Shown piece after piece: positions 13,703-21,064 of a stretch of DNA of 22,333 bases. Both the position numbers and the translations under genes were made by a program. The notes under the pieces are model-generated. The model was not told where the DNA came from. It saw only the letters and a list, made by a program, of their open reading frames with translations, and searched no databases. This stretch comes from an uncultured Acetatifactor sp. (GTDB taxonomy: Bacteria > Bacillota > Clostridia > Lachnospirales > Lachnospiraceae), in the NCBI GenBank assembly GCA_910584235.1, contig CAJTZD010000026.1, positions 29,701 to 52,033 on the forward strand, in the 5' to 3' direction. Position 1 is the stretch's first letter. Each line of letters starts with the position of its first letter.

Positions 13703-15496
13703 CTATACGCCCAGGGTACTCAGCAAATGCTCCAGCATTTGATCGATTACATTTATGTAACGACTGGATGCATTGTAGGCATTCTGGAACTTGATCATAT
13801 TGGAGAGCTCCTCGTCGGAGGAAACTCCCGACACCTGTTCTCTTGCGCTGTTGATGGATTCCATGGTGTCCTGCTGGTTTAGGTATATACTCCTGCTCAC
13901 ATAGCCGGTATTGGCGATCTGGGACACCAGATCCGTATAGTAGCTGACAAATGTAGAGCGCTTGGACAGATTCGGGTTCAGTGTATATTTTTCTTCCGTG
14001 AACGCCGCTTTCAGGGCATCCGCCGTGGCCTGGTCCTCAGAGCCGTCCTCCAGTCTGAAGCTCAGCATGGAGGGCTTCTGCATCAGTTCCGTCTCTATCT
14101 GCATATTGGTGACGGAGTAAAGGGAGCTGGGGTTCTTGGGGTCTTCCGGTATCTGTACCCAGCACTCTTCGCCTGCCGCTACCAGAATATTGCCGTCGGC
14201 ATCCACCACGTCCGCAGTGGCCGTCATTTTCTGATATCCGCTGCAGGAACGCCTGGCGAACATCTCAATCGGGCTGCCGTCGTCATTGCGCATATAGCCG
14301 TTGGAATCAGCCTTACATATTTTTACATCTGTCATATTGACCGGATTATTGTTTTCATCTGTAAAGGCAAAAGTCCCTTTCGCCTCCCCTACTCCGGCCG
14401 CAGTACCCAGGATTTCGTTTATCTTGATAGCTATATTGTGAATCAGCTGGTCGAACTCTGCCTGCACATTCATGATAACTGACTGGGAGACAAAGCTGTC
14501 ATTGCTGTTGTATACGTTTTCATCCACATCTCTGTAATCAGCTCTGTGATCGCCTCTTGCCAGCAGCGTGGCTTTCAGACCGCCGATATCCGTGTTCAGA
14601 TCCGTGGAAATCTCCCGGTTGAACTTGAATACCTTTGCATTGCTGATATCATATTCTTTGACGCCGTTGACCTCTTTATAAGTGGCGTTCTGGGGCCAGA
14701 AAGGCGTATAGAAGCCGGTTGTGTCGTCCACGTCCAGCCCGATCTCAAAGCATCTGGGGCCTTTCACGAAATCCACGCCCTCTATCTGCACCCAGACGTC
14801 CCCGTTCACGGACTCTCCGTAGTTGATGTTCACCATCTCGGACAGTTCATCCAGCAGCTGATCCCTGGTATCCCGCAGGTCGTTGGCCTGCTCTATGCCG
14901 CCGGACTCAATCTTGCGGATGGCCTCATTGAGCTGCAGTATCTTCTTTCCATAGGAATTGATTTTGTCCACCTGGTCCTTGACCTGCATGTTCAGGTTGT
15001 CCTGATAGGCTGCCAGGCCGGCATAAACCGCCTGGGCACGCTGTAACAGCTCCGCGCCCCTCTGTACAAAAAGGCCCTGAGTCACTGAGCTGGCGGGATC
15101 CTTGGCCAGCTCCTGCACAGATGTCCAGAAGTCCTCGATAGAGGTCTGGAAAGCCTCGCCGTGCAGCTCGCCCAGCTGTCCCTCCACCTCTTCCATAACT
15201 TCGGTGGACACTTCATAGAACATACTGCGGCCGGATTCCCTGCGGTATATTTTATCAAGGAAATAATCCCTTATATGTTTTACCCTGGAATAAGTGACAC
15301 CCAAGCCCACCTGTTTGTTATTGACGGACTTGACGTCAACCGAAAGCTTTAGATAACTTCTGGTAGACTGCTGCACCTGCTGTCTGACATAGCCGGTGGT
15401 CTCCGTGTTAGTAAGATTATGCGCTGTGGTATTCAGCGCATTCTGACTGGTCTGTAATCCTGATGAACCAACATATAAACTACCCATTAATGGCAT
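13703..15496 (-). CDS. flgK: Hook-associated protein 1, FlgK
   Basis: The 597-aa protein joins hook to filament. N-terminus MPLMGSLYVGSSGLQTSQNA then LNTTAHNLTNTETTGYVRQQ is the family signature; the region about 95-200 is the coiled D1 with FWTSVQELAKDPASSVTQGL; the C-terminus reads VSGVSSDEELSNMIKFQNAY, then SSRYINVIDQMLEHLLSTLGV. The length is close to the family norm. The start is ATG at 15496, preceded by GAGGTGA with 5 nt spacing; an in-frame GTG at 15505 overlaps that site and is unlikely. Export chaperone FlgN is encoded immediately upstream. Confidence 0.96.
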   Translation of the reverse strand: MPLMGSLYVGSSGLQTSQNALNTTAHNLTNTETTGYVRQQVQQSTRSYLKLSVDVKSVNNKQVGLGVTYSRVKHIRDYFLDKIYRRESGRSMFYEVSTEVMEEVEGQLGELHGEAFQTSIEDFWTSVQELAKDPASSVTQGLFVQRGAELLQRAQAVYAGLAAYQDNLNMQVKDQVDKINSYGKKILQLNEAIRKIESGGIEQANDLRDTRDQLLDELSEMVNINYGESVNGDVWVQIEGVDFVKGPRCFEIGLDVDDTTGFYTPFWPQNATYKEVNGVKEYDISNAKVFKFNREISTDLNTDIGGLKATLLARGDHRADYRDVDENVYNSNDSFVSQSVIMNVQAEFDQLIHNIAIKINEILGTAAGVGEAKGTFAFTDENNNPVNMTDVKICKADSNGYMRNDDGSPIEMFARRSCSGYQKMTATADVVDADGNILVAAGEECWVQIPEDPKNPSSLYSVTNMQIETELMQKPSMLSFRLEDGSEDQATADALKAAFTEEKYTLNPNLSKRSTFVSYYTDLVSQIANTGYVSRSIYLNQQDTMESINSAREQVSGVSSDEELSNMIKFQNAYNASSRYINVIDQMLEHLLSTLGV

Positions 15497-15526
15497 AATA
15501 ATCACCTCAACGTTTCTGCAAGAATG

Positions 15527-16045
15527 CTATTGTTTGGCATCAAAGCCTCCGCTGTCCACACCCATCTGCGCCCCAGAGTTGTAGGCGCTTCTGGTATAAT
15601 TGGCGGTCTCCGGCGCGGCCTTATGGGCCTGCAGCATATTCATCTCGAAGCTCACCAGTTCCAGTGCTTCCTCCAGCAGTTCCCTGTTCTGCTCGTTCGT
15701 CCGCTGCACTTCCCGGACTACGCTCTTCAGCCTGTCGTGAATCTGGGTCAGCCGGGCCTGTTCTTCAGGCCTGGCCGACATCATCTCGATCAGGTTGGAA
15801 AGCTTCATTGTCTCAACATCCTTGTTTAAAACATTGGCGATATCCGCAGTCACCTCAATCCGTCTCTTTTCCAGACGGTTCAGCCTGCCCACCACTTCCT
15901 GTTCGTCATCCGTGATCCTCTGTAAATCTTCTAAATTCGCGCCTGCGATGATCCGCATCTTCTTCTGGGACAAGGCCAGAAGTCCCTCATATTCTTCGCT
16001 TTCCTGACCGAGCACATCGATCAGGTTCTCCATTAAACTCGCCAC
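15527..16045 (-). CDS. flgN: FlgN family export chaperone
   Basis: The 172-aa mostly helical protein has two long coiled segments (about 1-65 and 75-135), with LIDVLGQESEEYEGLLALSQ and DLQRITDDEQEVVGRLNRLE, typical of FlgN. The last 30 residues are disordered. In the family FlgN holds FlgK and FlgL for export; both substrates follow directly. The start is GTG at 16045, with AGGAAG 4 nt upstream; an ATG four codons later is possible but badly spaced. The gap to flgM is 8 nt and the ribosome site overlaps the end of flgM. Confidence 0.93.
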   Translation of the reverse strand: MASLMENLIDVLGQESEEYEGLLALSQKKMRIIAGANLEDLQRITDDEQEVVGRLNRLEKRRIEVTADIANVLNKDVETMKLSNLIEMMSARPEEQARLTQIHDRLKSVVREVQRTNEQNRELLEEALELVSFEMNMLQAHKAAPETANYTRSAYNSGAQMGVDSGGFDAKQ

Positions 16046-16053
16046 GGGACTTC

Positions 16054-16350
16054 CTACCTCATTTCCTCATATGCGGCATCCATCTCAGCTCTCTTCTTCA
16101 AGAGCTTATCAGCAAAGGACGCATTGTCCACTTTATACGTACCGCTCTGTACCTGTGCCTTGATAGAGGCTGTCAGCTCTTCCCTGATAGCAGGAGCTCC
16201 CGCAACCGCCGCCTGCGCTGCACGGATGTCTTTTCCAAGACTGCTGAACTGCAGTTGATCCGAATGGGATGCACTGCCGGTCTGACGCGTCTTGTTCACT
16301 TTCTTGGCCTGGTACAGCTGCTGGACTTGATTGTATGCTTCAACACGCAT
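16054..16350 (-). CDS. flgM: Anti-sigma-28 factor FlgM
   Basis: The 98-aa protein has a disordered N-terminal half rich in Gln, Lys and Ser, and a sigma-binding C-terminal half including VQSGTYKVDNASFADKLLKK, the common ending block of Gram-positive FlgM. FlgM holds sigma-28 inactive until the hook is finished and it is exported or released. GGGAGGA lies 7 nt before the ATG. It is the first gene of flgM-flgN-flgK-flgK-flgL-fliW-csrA. Because a sigma-28 promoter drives this operon, FlgM should limit its own synthesis. Confidence 0.93.
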   Translation of the reverse strand: MRVEAYNQVQQLYQAKKVNKTRQTGSASHSDQLQFSSLGKDIRAAQAAVAGAPAIREELTASIKAQVQSGTYKVDNASFADKLLKKRAEMDAAYEEMR

Positions 16351-16457
16351 GTCGGATTCCTCCCTTCTATTTCGCTGTCTGCCATGCTCTGTCCCCTGCC
16401 GTACAGCGGGCTTTTACCTCAGGTCTCCGTTCCCGGCCCGTATCATTTCCGCATGGC

Positions 16458-17153
16458 TTATTGCTTATTATGAATATCGGCAGCGGCGGCAAATACTTTA
16501 GCCCTTCCGCAGCTCTTTTTTTCTGTGCAGTATCCGGCTACCTCACATTTGGGCACGAAATAATGCTCCACAAGATAGGCCCACTCTTCGGAGTATTCCC
16601 GCAGAGCCGTGCAAATATCCTGCATCAGCGCACGGTATTCCCAGTAGGCTCTGGTGCAGAGGCGCTGATGAGACATTTCAATTAAATTGCGGACATTTCG
16701 CTTGTCCACGATCCGGGTGCTCATGCCCAGGGGCAGAAGCATGGCCGCGTCCTCCCTGGGAATGCCGTACTCGGTTTCCAGGCGGCTGCAGGCTTTCGCG
16801 ATGGTTTCCATGGTCTGGCTGTATAGGTTCCGGGCTTCTTCGTTTTGGGCCACAAGGGGCGGCGTGGTGTAGGAAAAGTCTTTGTAATTGACATATCTGG
16901 TGCTGGCCTGGAGCCTGGTGGGAGCGCCGCCGATGTGGGTGTACCACTCTCTGATCACCCGGGCGGAGTAACCGTCTATGATCATCTCCACATTGACATA
17001 TTCCATGACGCGGTGGTGACCGGACTGGATGCATTCCAGGCCGCGTTTGTAATTCTTTTCATCATTCCCGATATTCCCTCCCCAGCAGACGCCGGCGCGC
17101 CGGCCCATGAGAGTGATGGGTTTTTCAGGAGTTTCTTCCAGGATTGTGATCAT
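16458..17153 (-). CDS. thyX: Flavin-dependent thymidylate synthase ThyX with altered signature motif
   Basis: The 231-aa protein would methylate dUMP to dTMP using FAD, NADPH and methylenetetrahydrofolate. Family landmarks are CIQSGHHRVMEYVNVEMIID (first histidine motif), the central ASTRYVNY, the TPP that follows, and LGMSTRIVDKRNVRNLIEMS then RLCTRAYWEYR near the end, matching ThyX residues for dUMP and flavin binding. The usual RHRx7S motif is changed: the aligned stretch reads HIGGAPTRLQASTRY, so Ser and the following Arg are kept but RHR is not. Cysteines appear in the tail (PKCEVAGYCTEKKSCGR). AAAAGGAG precedes the ATG. The final codons contain the sigma-28 promoter of flgM. The gene is otherwise not flagellar and may simply be a neighbour. 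Confidence 0.88.
   Translation of the reverse strand: MITILEETPEKPITLMGRRAGVCWGGNIGNDEKNYKRGLECIQSGHHRVMEYVNVEMIIDGYSARVIREWYTHIGGAPTRLQASTRYVNYKDFSYTTPPLVAQNEEARNLYSQTMETIAKACSRLETEYGIPREDAAMLLPLGMSTRIVDKRNVRNLIEMSHQRLCTRAYWEYRALMQDICTALREYSEEWAYLVEHYFVPKCEVAGYCTEKKSCGRAKVFAAAADIHNKQ
16474..16500 (-). promoter_or_regulatory. Sigma-28/SigD promoter of the flgM operon, inside thyX
   Basis: Minus strand TAAA (16500-16497), exactly 15 nt, GCCGATAT (16481-16474): a perfect consensus. It lies within the last 14 codons of thyX. The predicted start near 16467 gives a leader of about 115 nt before flgM. I see no strong GGA-loop hairpin in that leader. Confidence 0.88.
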
Positions 17154-17219
17154 GTTTTCTCCTTTTCGGGGATTGGTTTTCCCGCTTTGTATTGTTTAAA
17201 AATGACCTGTCCGGCTCTG

Positions 17220-17702
17220 TTATTTCACGGCATGTTGTTTGTGCACGTACATTCTCGACATGTCCGGTTCTCCGTCTCCCCGAACCATGCAGTGGAGTTC
17301 CCAGCCGTACCGCTCGTAGAACGAGTCATGGTCCGTGAGCAGGTAGAGAGTGCCCACGCCCCGGGCGGCCATGTCGCGGCAGACGGCTTCCAGCAGCTCG
17401 CCCGCTATGCCTCTGCAGCGATATGCCTCGTCCACGTAGACGGCGCATACGTTAGGGGTCAGATCTTTCCTGTTGTGGAAATCATTCTCGATGACACCCA
17501 GGCCGCCCAGGATTTTGCCGCCCTCGGAATCCGGCGCCGGCTCCAAAGCCAGATACCACTGGGGGACAGGATTCTCTCCTCTCAGGCACTCCCGGATGCT
17601 CTCACGGTACGCTTCCAGGGGAATGCCCCATTTCTCGTGGAACCACGCCGCTGCGGCATCCGCCATATCCGGATGTTCCCTTAGTTTCCAGATTTCCCTC
17701 AT
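17220..17702 (-). CDS. GNAT family N-acetyltransferase
   Basis: This 160-aa protein is of single GNAT-domain size. The acetyl-CoA pyrophosphate loop is YRCRGIAGELLEAV (residues 94-107), following the central strand VCAVYVDEA. The next strand and helix read LYLLTDHDSFYERYGWEL, the usual C-terminal part of the fold. It should transfer an acetyl group from acetyl-CoA to an amine; the substrate is unknown. GAGGGAAAT is 4-8 nt before the ATG. It lies 66 nt upstream of thyX in the same direction and could share its transcript; no strong promoter or terminator separates them. Confidence 0.88.
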   Translation of the reverse strand: MREIWKLREHPDMADAAAAWFHEKWGIPLEAYRESIRECLRGENPVPQWYLALEPAPDSEGGKILGGLGVIENDFHNRKDLTPNVCAVYVDEAYRCRGIAGELLEAVCRDMAARGVGTLYLLTDHDSFYERYGWELHCMVRGDGEPDMSRMYVHKQHAVK

Positions 17703-17836
17703 AATTATTTCCCTCGTTTTCTGTCCTGTTTATAAGACGTTTTCACCGTTAATATTACAGAAATGTCTTAATGTCCCACGCCCTGCCGGCTCATGCCCCG
17801 CATGTTAATATCCCCGCAGGCTGATGTTCTTACAGA

Positions 17837-18382
17837 TTAGTGGCCCCGCAGATCAAGTCCATAGAATGGGAAAATACCATTGCCCCATGTGTAGACCACG
17901 TAATAGCCGCCCCGGGACACATCCGTCTCAAGAAAGGCTCTGTCGTGTTCCACCATGGCAAGTTCCCGGGTTTCCTGCCTCTCTACGATATAGGAGTCTC
18001 CCACGGACGCGTAATAGTCCTGCAGTTCCTCCAGGGTCAGGCCGCTTCTGATCAGGATGCCTCCCAGAAACTGCATGCCGTTTCCGTTGCCGTTCAGTTT
18101 TCCTGCCCGGCTGAACCGCTCTTTTATCTCCGTGTCCGGCGGCAGGGGCAGACGGGCCACCTCCTGCCCAGTCTTCCAGGCGCTCAGGTTGTTTATCATA
18201 GGGCTGGCAATGAGGACGAGAAACATGAGTGCCAGAAGCAGAGCCGCCAGGCGCAATAGGAAGCGTCCTATGGCTTTGCCAGTATTTTGCAGGGCATTTA
18301 CAGAGCCGCCAGCCGGGAGGTTTCTGCTGCTGCCGGCTTTGTCGGAACTGTTTGGGGCAGAACTATTGCTTCTTGTGTCCAT
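17837..18382 (-). CDS. Hypothetical single-pass membrane protein
   Basis: The 181-aa protein has a polar, Ser/Asn-rich N-terminus (1-38), one strong transmembrane segment (about 41-63, FLLRLAALLLALMFLVLIAS) preceded by Arg/Lys, and an extracellular domain of about 115 residues. The positive-inside rule puts the N-terminus in the cytoplasm. The outer domain includes GGILIRSGLTLEELQDYYAS and ends GNGIFPFYGLDLRGH; I do not recognise it. The start is the ATG at 18382, with AAAGGAG 6 nt upstream; an earlier GTG at 18403 would precede that site. A textbook sigma-A promoter lies about 165 nt upstream. Confidence 0.75.
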   Translation of the reverse strand: MDTRSNSSAPNSSDKAGSSRNLPAGGSVNALQNTGKAIGRFLLRLAALLLALMFLVLIASPMINNLSAWKTGQEVARLPLPPDTEIKERFSRAGKLNGNGNGMQFLGGILIRSGLTLEELQDYYASVGDSYIVERQETRELAMVEHDRAFLETDVSRGGYYVVYTWGNGIFPFYGLDLRGH

Positions 18383-18550
18383 CACTTGCTCCTTTAATTC
18401 CACAGATAATTTCTTGCCTTTTCTTTGTCACATCGGCAAAATAAACCTTTAAACAGGCACTTTTCTCTTTCCTGCCTAACCTTCTTTCACTAAGTTTTCA
18501 TCAAATATTTCGTAACATCCGCACTTCAATATTACATAATTATCCACATA

Positions 18551-18579
18551 ATTATACTTTATTCATATGGTTGCGTCAA
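18551..18579 (-). promoter_or_regulatory. Sigma-A promoter of the membrane protein gene
   Basis: Minus strand TTGACG (18579-18574), 17 nt, TATAAT (18556-18551), the closest match to the vegetative consensus in the window. The start near 18544 gives a leader of about 160 nt with no element I recognise. Confidence 0.85.
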
Positions 18580-18588
18580 GAAACGCAT

Positions 18589-18744
18589 CTAAAAATCCTG
18601 CGGCACCATATGCCCGATCTGCGTCAGGTAATAATGGGGCTTCATCGCAGAAGTTGATTTTCCGTTAACCGATTCCAAACATCTTTTTGTCGAAAATTTC
18701 AGAGGAGGGGCCTGGACCAGACCGCGAATTGCAGCCCGGCAGCA
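18589..18744 (-). pseudogene. Possible mobile-element (transposase) C-terminal remnant
   Basis: Directly after the TAA of the next gene upstream, the same frame stays open for 51 codons. It ends CLESVNGKSTSAMKPHYYLT followed by QIGHMVPQDF and TAG. The pattern K-x-HYYL-x-QIGHM resembles the last helix of some DDE transposases as I remember them. There is no start codon with a ribosome site. Weak call: it may be chance. Confidence 0.25.
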
Positions 18745-19050
18745 TTATTCCGGCAGCTCAGGATTCATTAACAGCCCTACGGCGGACAGCATCCGGATGG
18801 TGTCCTTGACTCCTGCCGCATAGGAAATATCTGCGTACCTGTCATCCGCCGTCTTCATACATGCAATGTAGTCATTTACGAACATCTTCTGCTCCCTTGG
18901 AATGTCCATTTCCTCGTATCGCTGTTCCAGGTTCTTTTCGTCTTCAAGATCCTTTAAAATCACCTGGTCTGACAGGACAAGCTCCTGTCTGGTATTCTCC
19001 GCAAACTGCTCCATCTCCATGTTTGTCATCACTTCAATCAGTTTCTCCAT
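18745..19050 (-). CDS. Small helical hypothetical protein
   Basis: This 101-aa acidic, helix-rich protein has no signal peptide or membrane segment. Residues 1-50 look like a coiled coil (MEKLIEVMTNMEMEQFAENT, then DLEDEKNLEQRYEEMD). Residues 55-95 carry a more conserved-looking block, NDYIACMKTADDRYADISYA followed by GVKDTIRMLSAVGLL. I recall similar small proteins in gut Clostridia but no function. GGAG lies 8 nt before the ATG. A moderate sigma-A promoter is about 60 nt upstream. Confidence 0.7.
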   Translation of the reverse strand: MEKLIEVMTNMEMEQFAENTRQELVLSDQVILKDLEDEKNLEQRYEEMDIPREQKMFVNDYIACMKTADDRYADISYAAGVKDTIRMLSAVGLLMNPELPE

Positions 19051-19106
19051 ATCCTTTTCTCCTTCATGTGCGGTAATATGTGTTGGGTTTTCCGCAATCT
19101 GTTTCC

Positions 19107-19136
19107 ATTGTAACTATGTTGCAGGAGAGATAGCAA
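19107..19136 (-). promoter_or_regulatory. Likely sigma-A promoter of the small helical protein gene
   Basis: Minus strand TTGCTA (19136-19131), 18 nt, TACAAT (19112-19107). Moderate match. A perfect TTGACA at 19150-19145 has no -10 box at the right distance. Confidence 0.45.
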
Positions 19137-19237
19137 TCTGTTTTTGTCAACAAATTATTCGCATTTTCGACATTTGTCTGTTGAGGAGGGGCGTGATGGG
19201 ATGCGGCAACGGGTGCCCCGGGGAAAGCAAATAGCAT

Positions 19238-19284
19238 AAAGGATCCCGGAAATGCATATCGGGTAAGCATTTCCGGGATCCTTT
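19238..19284. terminator. 18-bp perfect inverted repeat, probable bidirectional terminator
   Basis: The plus strand has AAAGGATCCCGGAAATGC (19238-19255), an 11-nt loop, and its exact complement (19267-19284). It lies about 65 nt after the SecB-like gene. The T-runs are short (TTT on the minus strand, TTTT on the plus strand). It marks the end of the three-gene unit. Confidence 0.6.
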
Positions 19285-19347
19285 TCATGCCGTGTCTGTA
19301 CGGTCTGATCTTTAAAGCAACGGACCTATTGCCTGTCCGTCCGCCGG

Positions 19348-19742
19348 TTACTCTTTAAAATTTACGAATGGTACATTGTAGGCCGGAAAAATCGAGGAAT
19401 TTGTAATGTTAGCAACGATAGGTCTCATATATCCCAATAATAACGCCGGGGCATTCAGATTCAACATTGATTTTACTGCCTCTTCCTCCAGATCTTCCCA
19501 TTTAAAATCTGAGGCCACCTTTATCCGGAGCTTAAACGGAGCTTTTTCATCTTCCGTATTAATTGCCAATACCAGTTCAACATTCGCTCTGTTTTCATCT
19601 TGTTTTCTTTCTATGTGTACCTCAAAAGCATTTTGGATTTCCACTTCACCGATATATCTGTGTCCGGGTGAAAATCAGGATTAGATGAAAAATAAAGCTC
19701 TTCTAAATATGGATTTATAAACTGAAAGTTACTGGGCTTCAT
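19348..19742 (-). pseudogene. SecB-like chaperone gene split by an apparent frameshift
   Basis: The 3' part (19644-19348) encodes a SecB-type core: EVEIQNAFEVHIERKQDENR, a long amphipathic middle, and ALLLGYMRPIVANITNSS followed by FPAYNVPFVNF. This is the hallmark C-terminal helix and strand of SecB (compare PYARE...FPxLxLAPVNF). It lacks a sensible start. A different frame upstream starts with ATG at 19742, has AGAGGT at good spacing, and gives MKPSNFQFINPYLEELYFSS then NPDFHPDTDIS, a fitting SecB-like N-terminus; it then runs into an early stop. Joining the frames near 19650 (one base missing) gives about 132 aa, a normal SecB-like length. SecB-like proteins in Gram-positives often serve toxin-antitoxin-chaperone systems rather than general export. 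A sequencing error would explain this as well as mutation would. Confidence 0.75.
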
Positions 19743-19766
19743 TTTATATTTACCTCTTCTAAATTG

Positions 19767-20435
19767 CTAGGCTGCCTGCAGATAGTTGTTATTGTCAGTT
19801 CTACCTATGTCAATCTTCTCCGTCGTTTCAATATATCTTTCTTTTGGATGTATCGAATATTCGGCTTTTATTGCCATAGTTGATTTCACGGCCTCAACCA
19901 AGCTGTTCATATATTCAGCCTTTTTGATACTATAGTTATTTGTTCCTATGCGCATTTCAACTTTGTTTACAACAGAACTGTAGAACATCGTCTGCCCTGC
20001 ATCCATCATCGGTTTTAAATCCCTGACAAATCTCTTCGACTCCTTTTTCCCCAGATATTCTTTTGCTTTTTCCCGGTCGCACCTAAGATAAGTTCCTTCT
20101 TTGGGCAGGTCTAGTCTGTCAATTTGATCAGTTTCAATGATACAGCTTTCTTCTTGTCCCTGCATATCCATGTTAATAGCAATAACATTGGGTGTCCTCA
20201 AAAACGCGGACGCAATATCAATTTGTCCGTCAACAACTGCCTCTAATGTATCTATACTGCATTTAGCAATAATCCATCTTTGGCCATATCGAATCTCGGA
20301 GCAAAGACAAAGGTATAGATTCTTTTCCTCATCTACGCATGAAAAAAGAATCGGTTCTGACTCAAATTCATAAAAGACATGCTCTAAATACAATTTCCCA
20401 ACTTGGATCACATTTTCAAAATATACATTATTCAT
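19767..20435 (-). CDS. Hypothetical protein in a SecB-associated three-gene unit
   Basis: The 222-aa soluble protein starts with VGKLYLEHVFYEFESEPILF, then FSCVDEEKNLYLCLCSEI and RWIIAKCSIDTLEAVVDGQI. This resembles, from memory, the uncharacterised DUF6575-type families (low certainty). The C-terminal half is charged, with VKSTMAIKAEYSIHPKERYI near the end. The start is ATG at 20435: GAGGTG lies 7 nt upstream and the ATG overlaps the stop of the previous gene by 8 nt, so translation is probably coupled. A longer frame to 20498 lies inside the neighbour. The SecB-like gene follows after 24 nt. It could be the client or antitoxin partner of the chaperone, which is inference only. Confidence 0.7.
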   Translation of the reverse strand: MNNVYFENVIQVGKLYLEHVFYEFESEPILFSCVDEEKNLYLCLCSEIRYGQRWIIAKCSIDTLEAVVDGQIDIASAFLRTPNVIAINMDMQGQEESCIIETDQIDRLDLPKEGTYLRCDREKAKEYLGKKESKRFVRDLKPMMDAGQTMFYSSVVNKVEMRIGTNNYSIKKAEYMNSLVEAVKSTMAIKAEYSIHPKERYIETTEKIDIGRTDNNNYLQAA

Positions 20436-20856
20436 TCTCTGCCACCTCACTAAAATACTTCTGCGGCTCTGCCTCTTGGTATATCCACCAATCCACATGT
20501 GTATCTTTTCTTTCTTCTCTTTCCGAAGTCAGCTGACACGGCCCACAGCTGCTTTCTGTCTGTCCCTTGGCAATAAAGACCTTCGGATGATGTCTCATAA
20601 ATATGTCCGTAGCATATTGCGCCTCGGAATACTCAATGTTGCAAGAAGTGGAATAAAGGCCTGGATTATCTAAATCCATCTTTTTTTTACGCGGAATTAA
20701 TCCTCTCTGTATTTCCTCATAAGTTCCAATAAAACTGTCCCTGTTAATTGTTCCATACTTTATAACTCTATATACAGATTTATTCTCCTTTTTTGCCCCT
20801 TTCGGCAAGATATCTGTTTCAAACTTCTCCGGAAAGCATTCTGGAAATTTTTCCAT
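20428..20856 (-). CDS. Hypothetical protein with CGPC and YSTSC motifs, first gene of the SecB-associated unit
   Basis: The 142-aa protein is of unknown family. Visible features: SVYRVIKYGTINRDSFIGTY (27-46), GLYSTSCNIEYSEAQY (66-81), SSCGPCQLTSERE (102-114) and HVDWWIYQEAEPQKYF (120-135). CGPC is the thioredoxin active-site sequence, but no thioredoxin fold is apparent. YR plus a later STS before acidic residues recalls Arg-Ser-Glu ADP-ribosyltransferases; this is speculative. The ribosome site is weak (GAGATGAGC about 3-11 nt upstream). It shares an 8-nt overlap with the 222-aa gene. Its base composition is lower in GC than the flagellar genes. Confidence 0.65.
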   Translation of the reverse strand: MEKFPECFPEKFETDILPKGAKKENKSVYRVIKYGTINRDSFIGTYEEIQRGLIPRKKKMDLDNPGLYSTSCNIEYSEAQYATDIFMRHHPKVFIAKGQTESSCGPCQLTSEREERKDTHVDWWIYQEAEPQKYFSEVAENE

Positions 20857-21064
20857 TTAGCTCATCTCGCAGTTTTTCAGAAATTTTTACATGTTTTTAC
20901 TTTACTATAGATTCTGTCAAAAAGCAATAGGTGCGTCCCCGGTATTCCGGTCATTCCAGCTCGGCGTGTTCTTTGTTATTCTTAACTGTATTTGTTTAAT
21001 TTTTATACAAATACACACCCATTTTTACATCAATTACATCATTTATAATGACTTGCTGATTTTC

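Noticed and set aside
19145..19150. Perfect TTGACA upstream of the 101-aa gene.
   Set aside because: No -10 box at 16-18 nt; the nearest TACAAT is over 30 nt away and pairs better with TTGCTA.
19640..19665. Programmed ribosomal frameshifting in the SecB-like gene.
   Set aside because: No slippery heptamer or downstream pseudoknot is visible; a mutation or sequencing error is simpler.
20819..20893. A short helical-looking frame (KISEKLRDELNGKISRM) overlapping the start of the 142-aa gene.
   Set aside because: No start codon, closed upstream by TAA, and only about 24 codons; likely chance in A-rich sequence.
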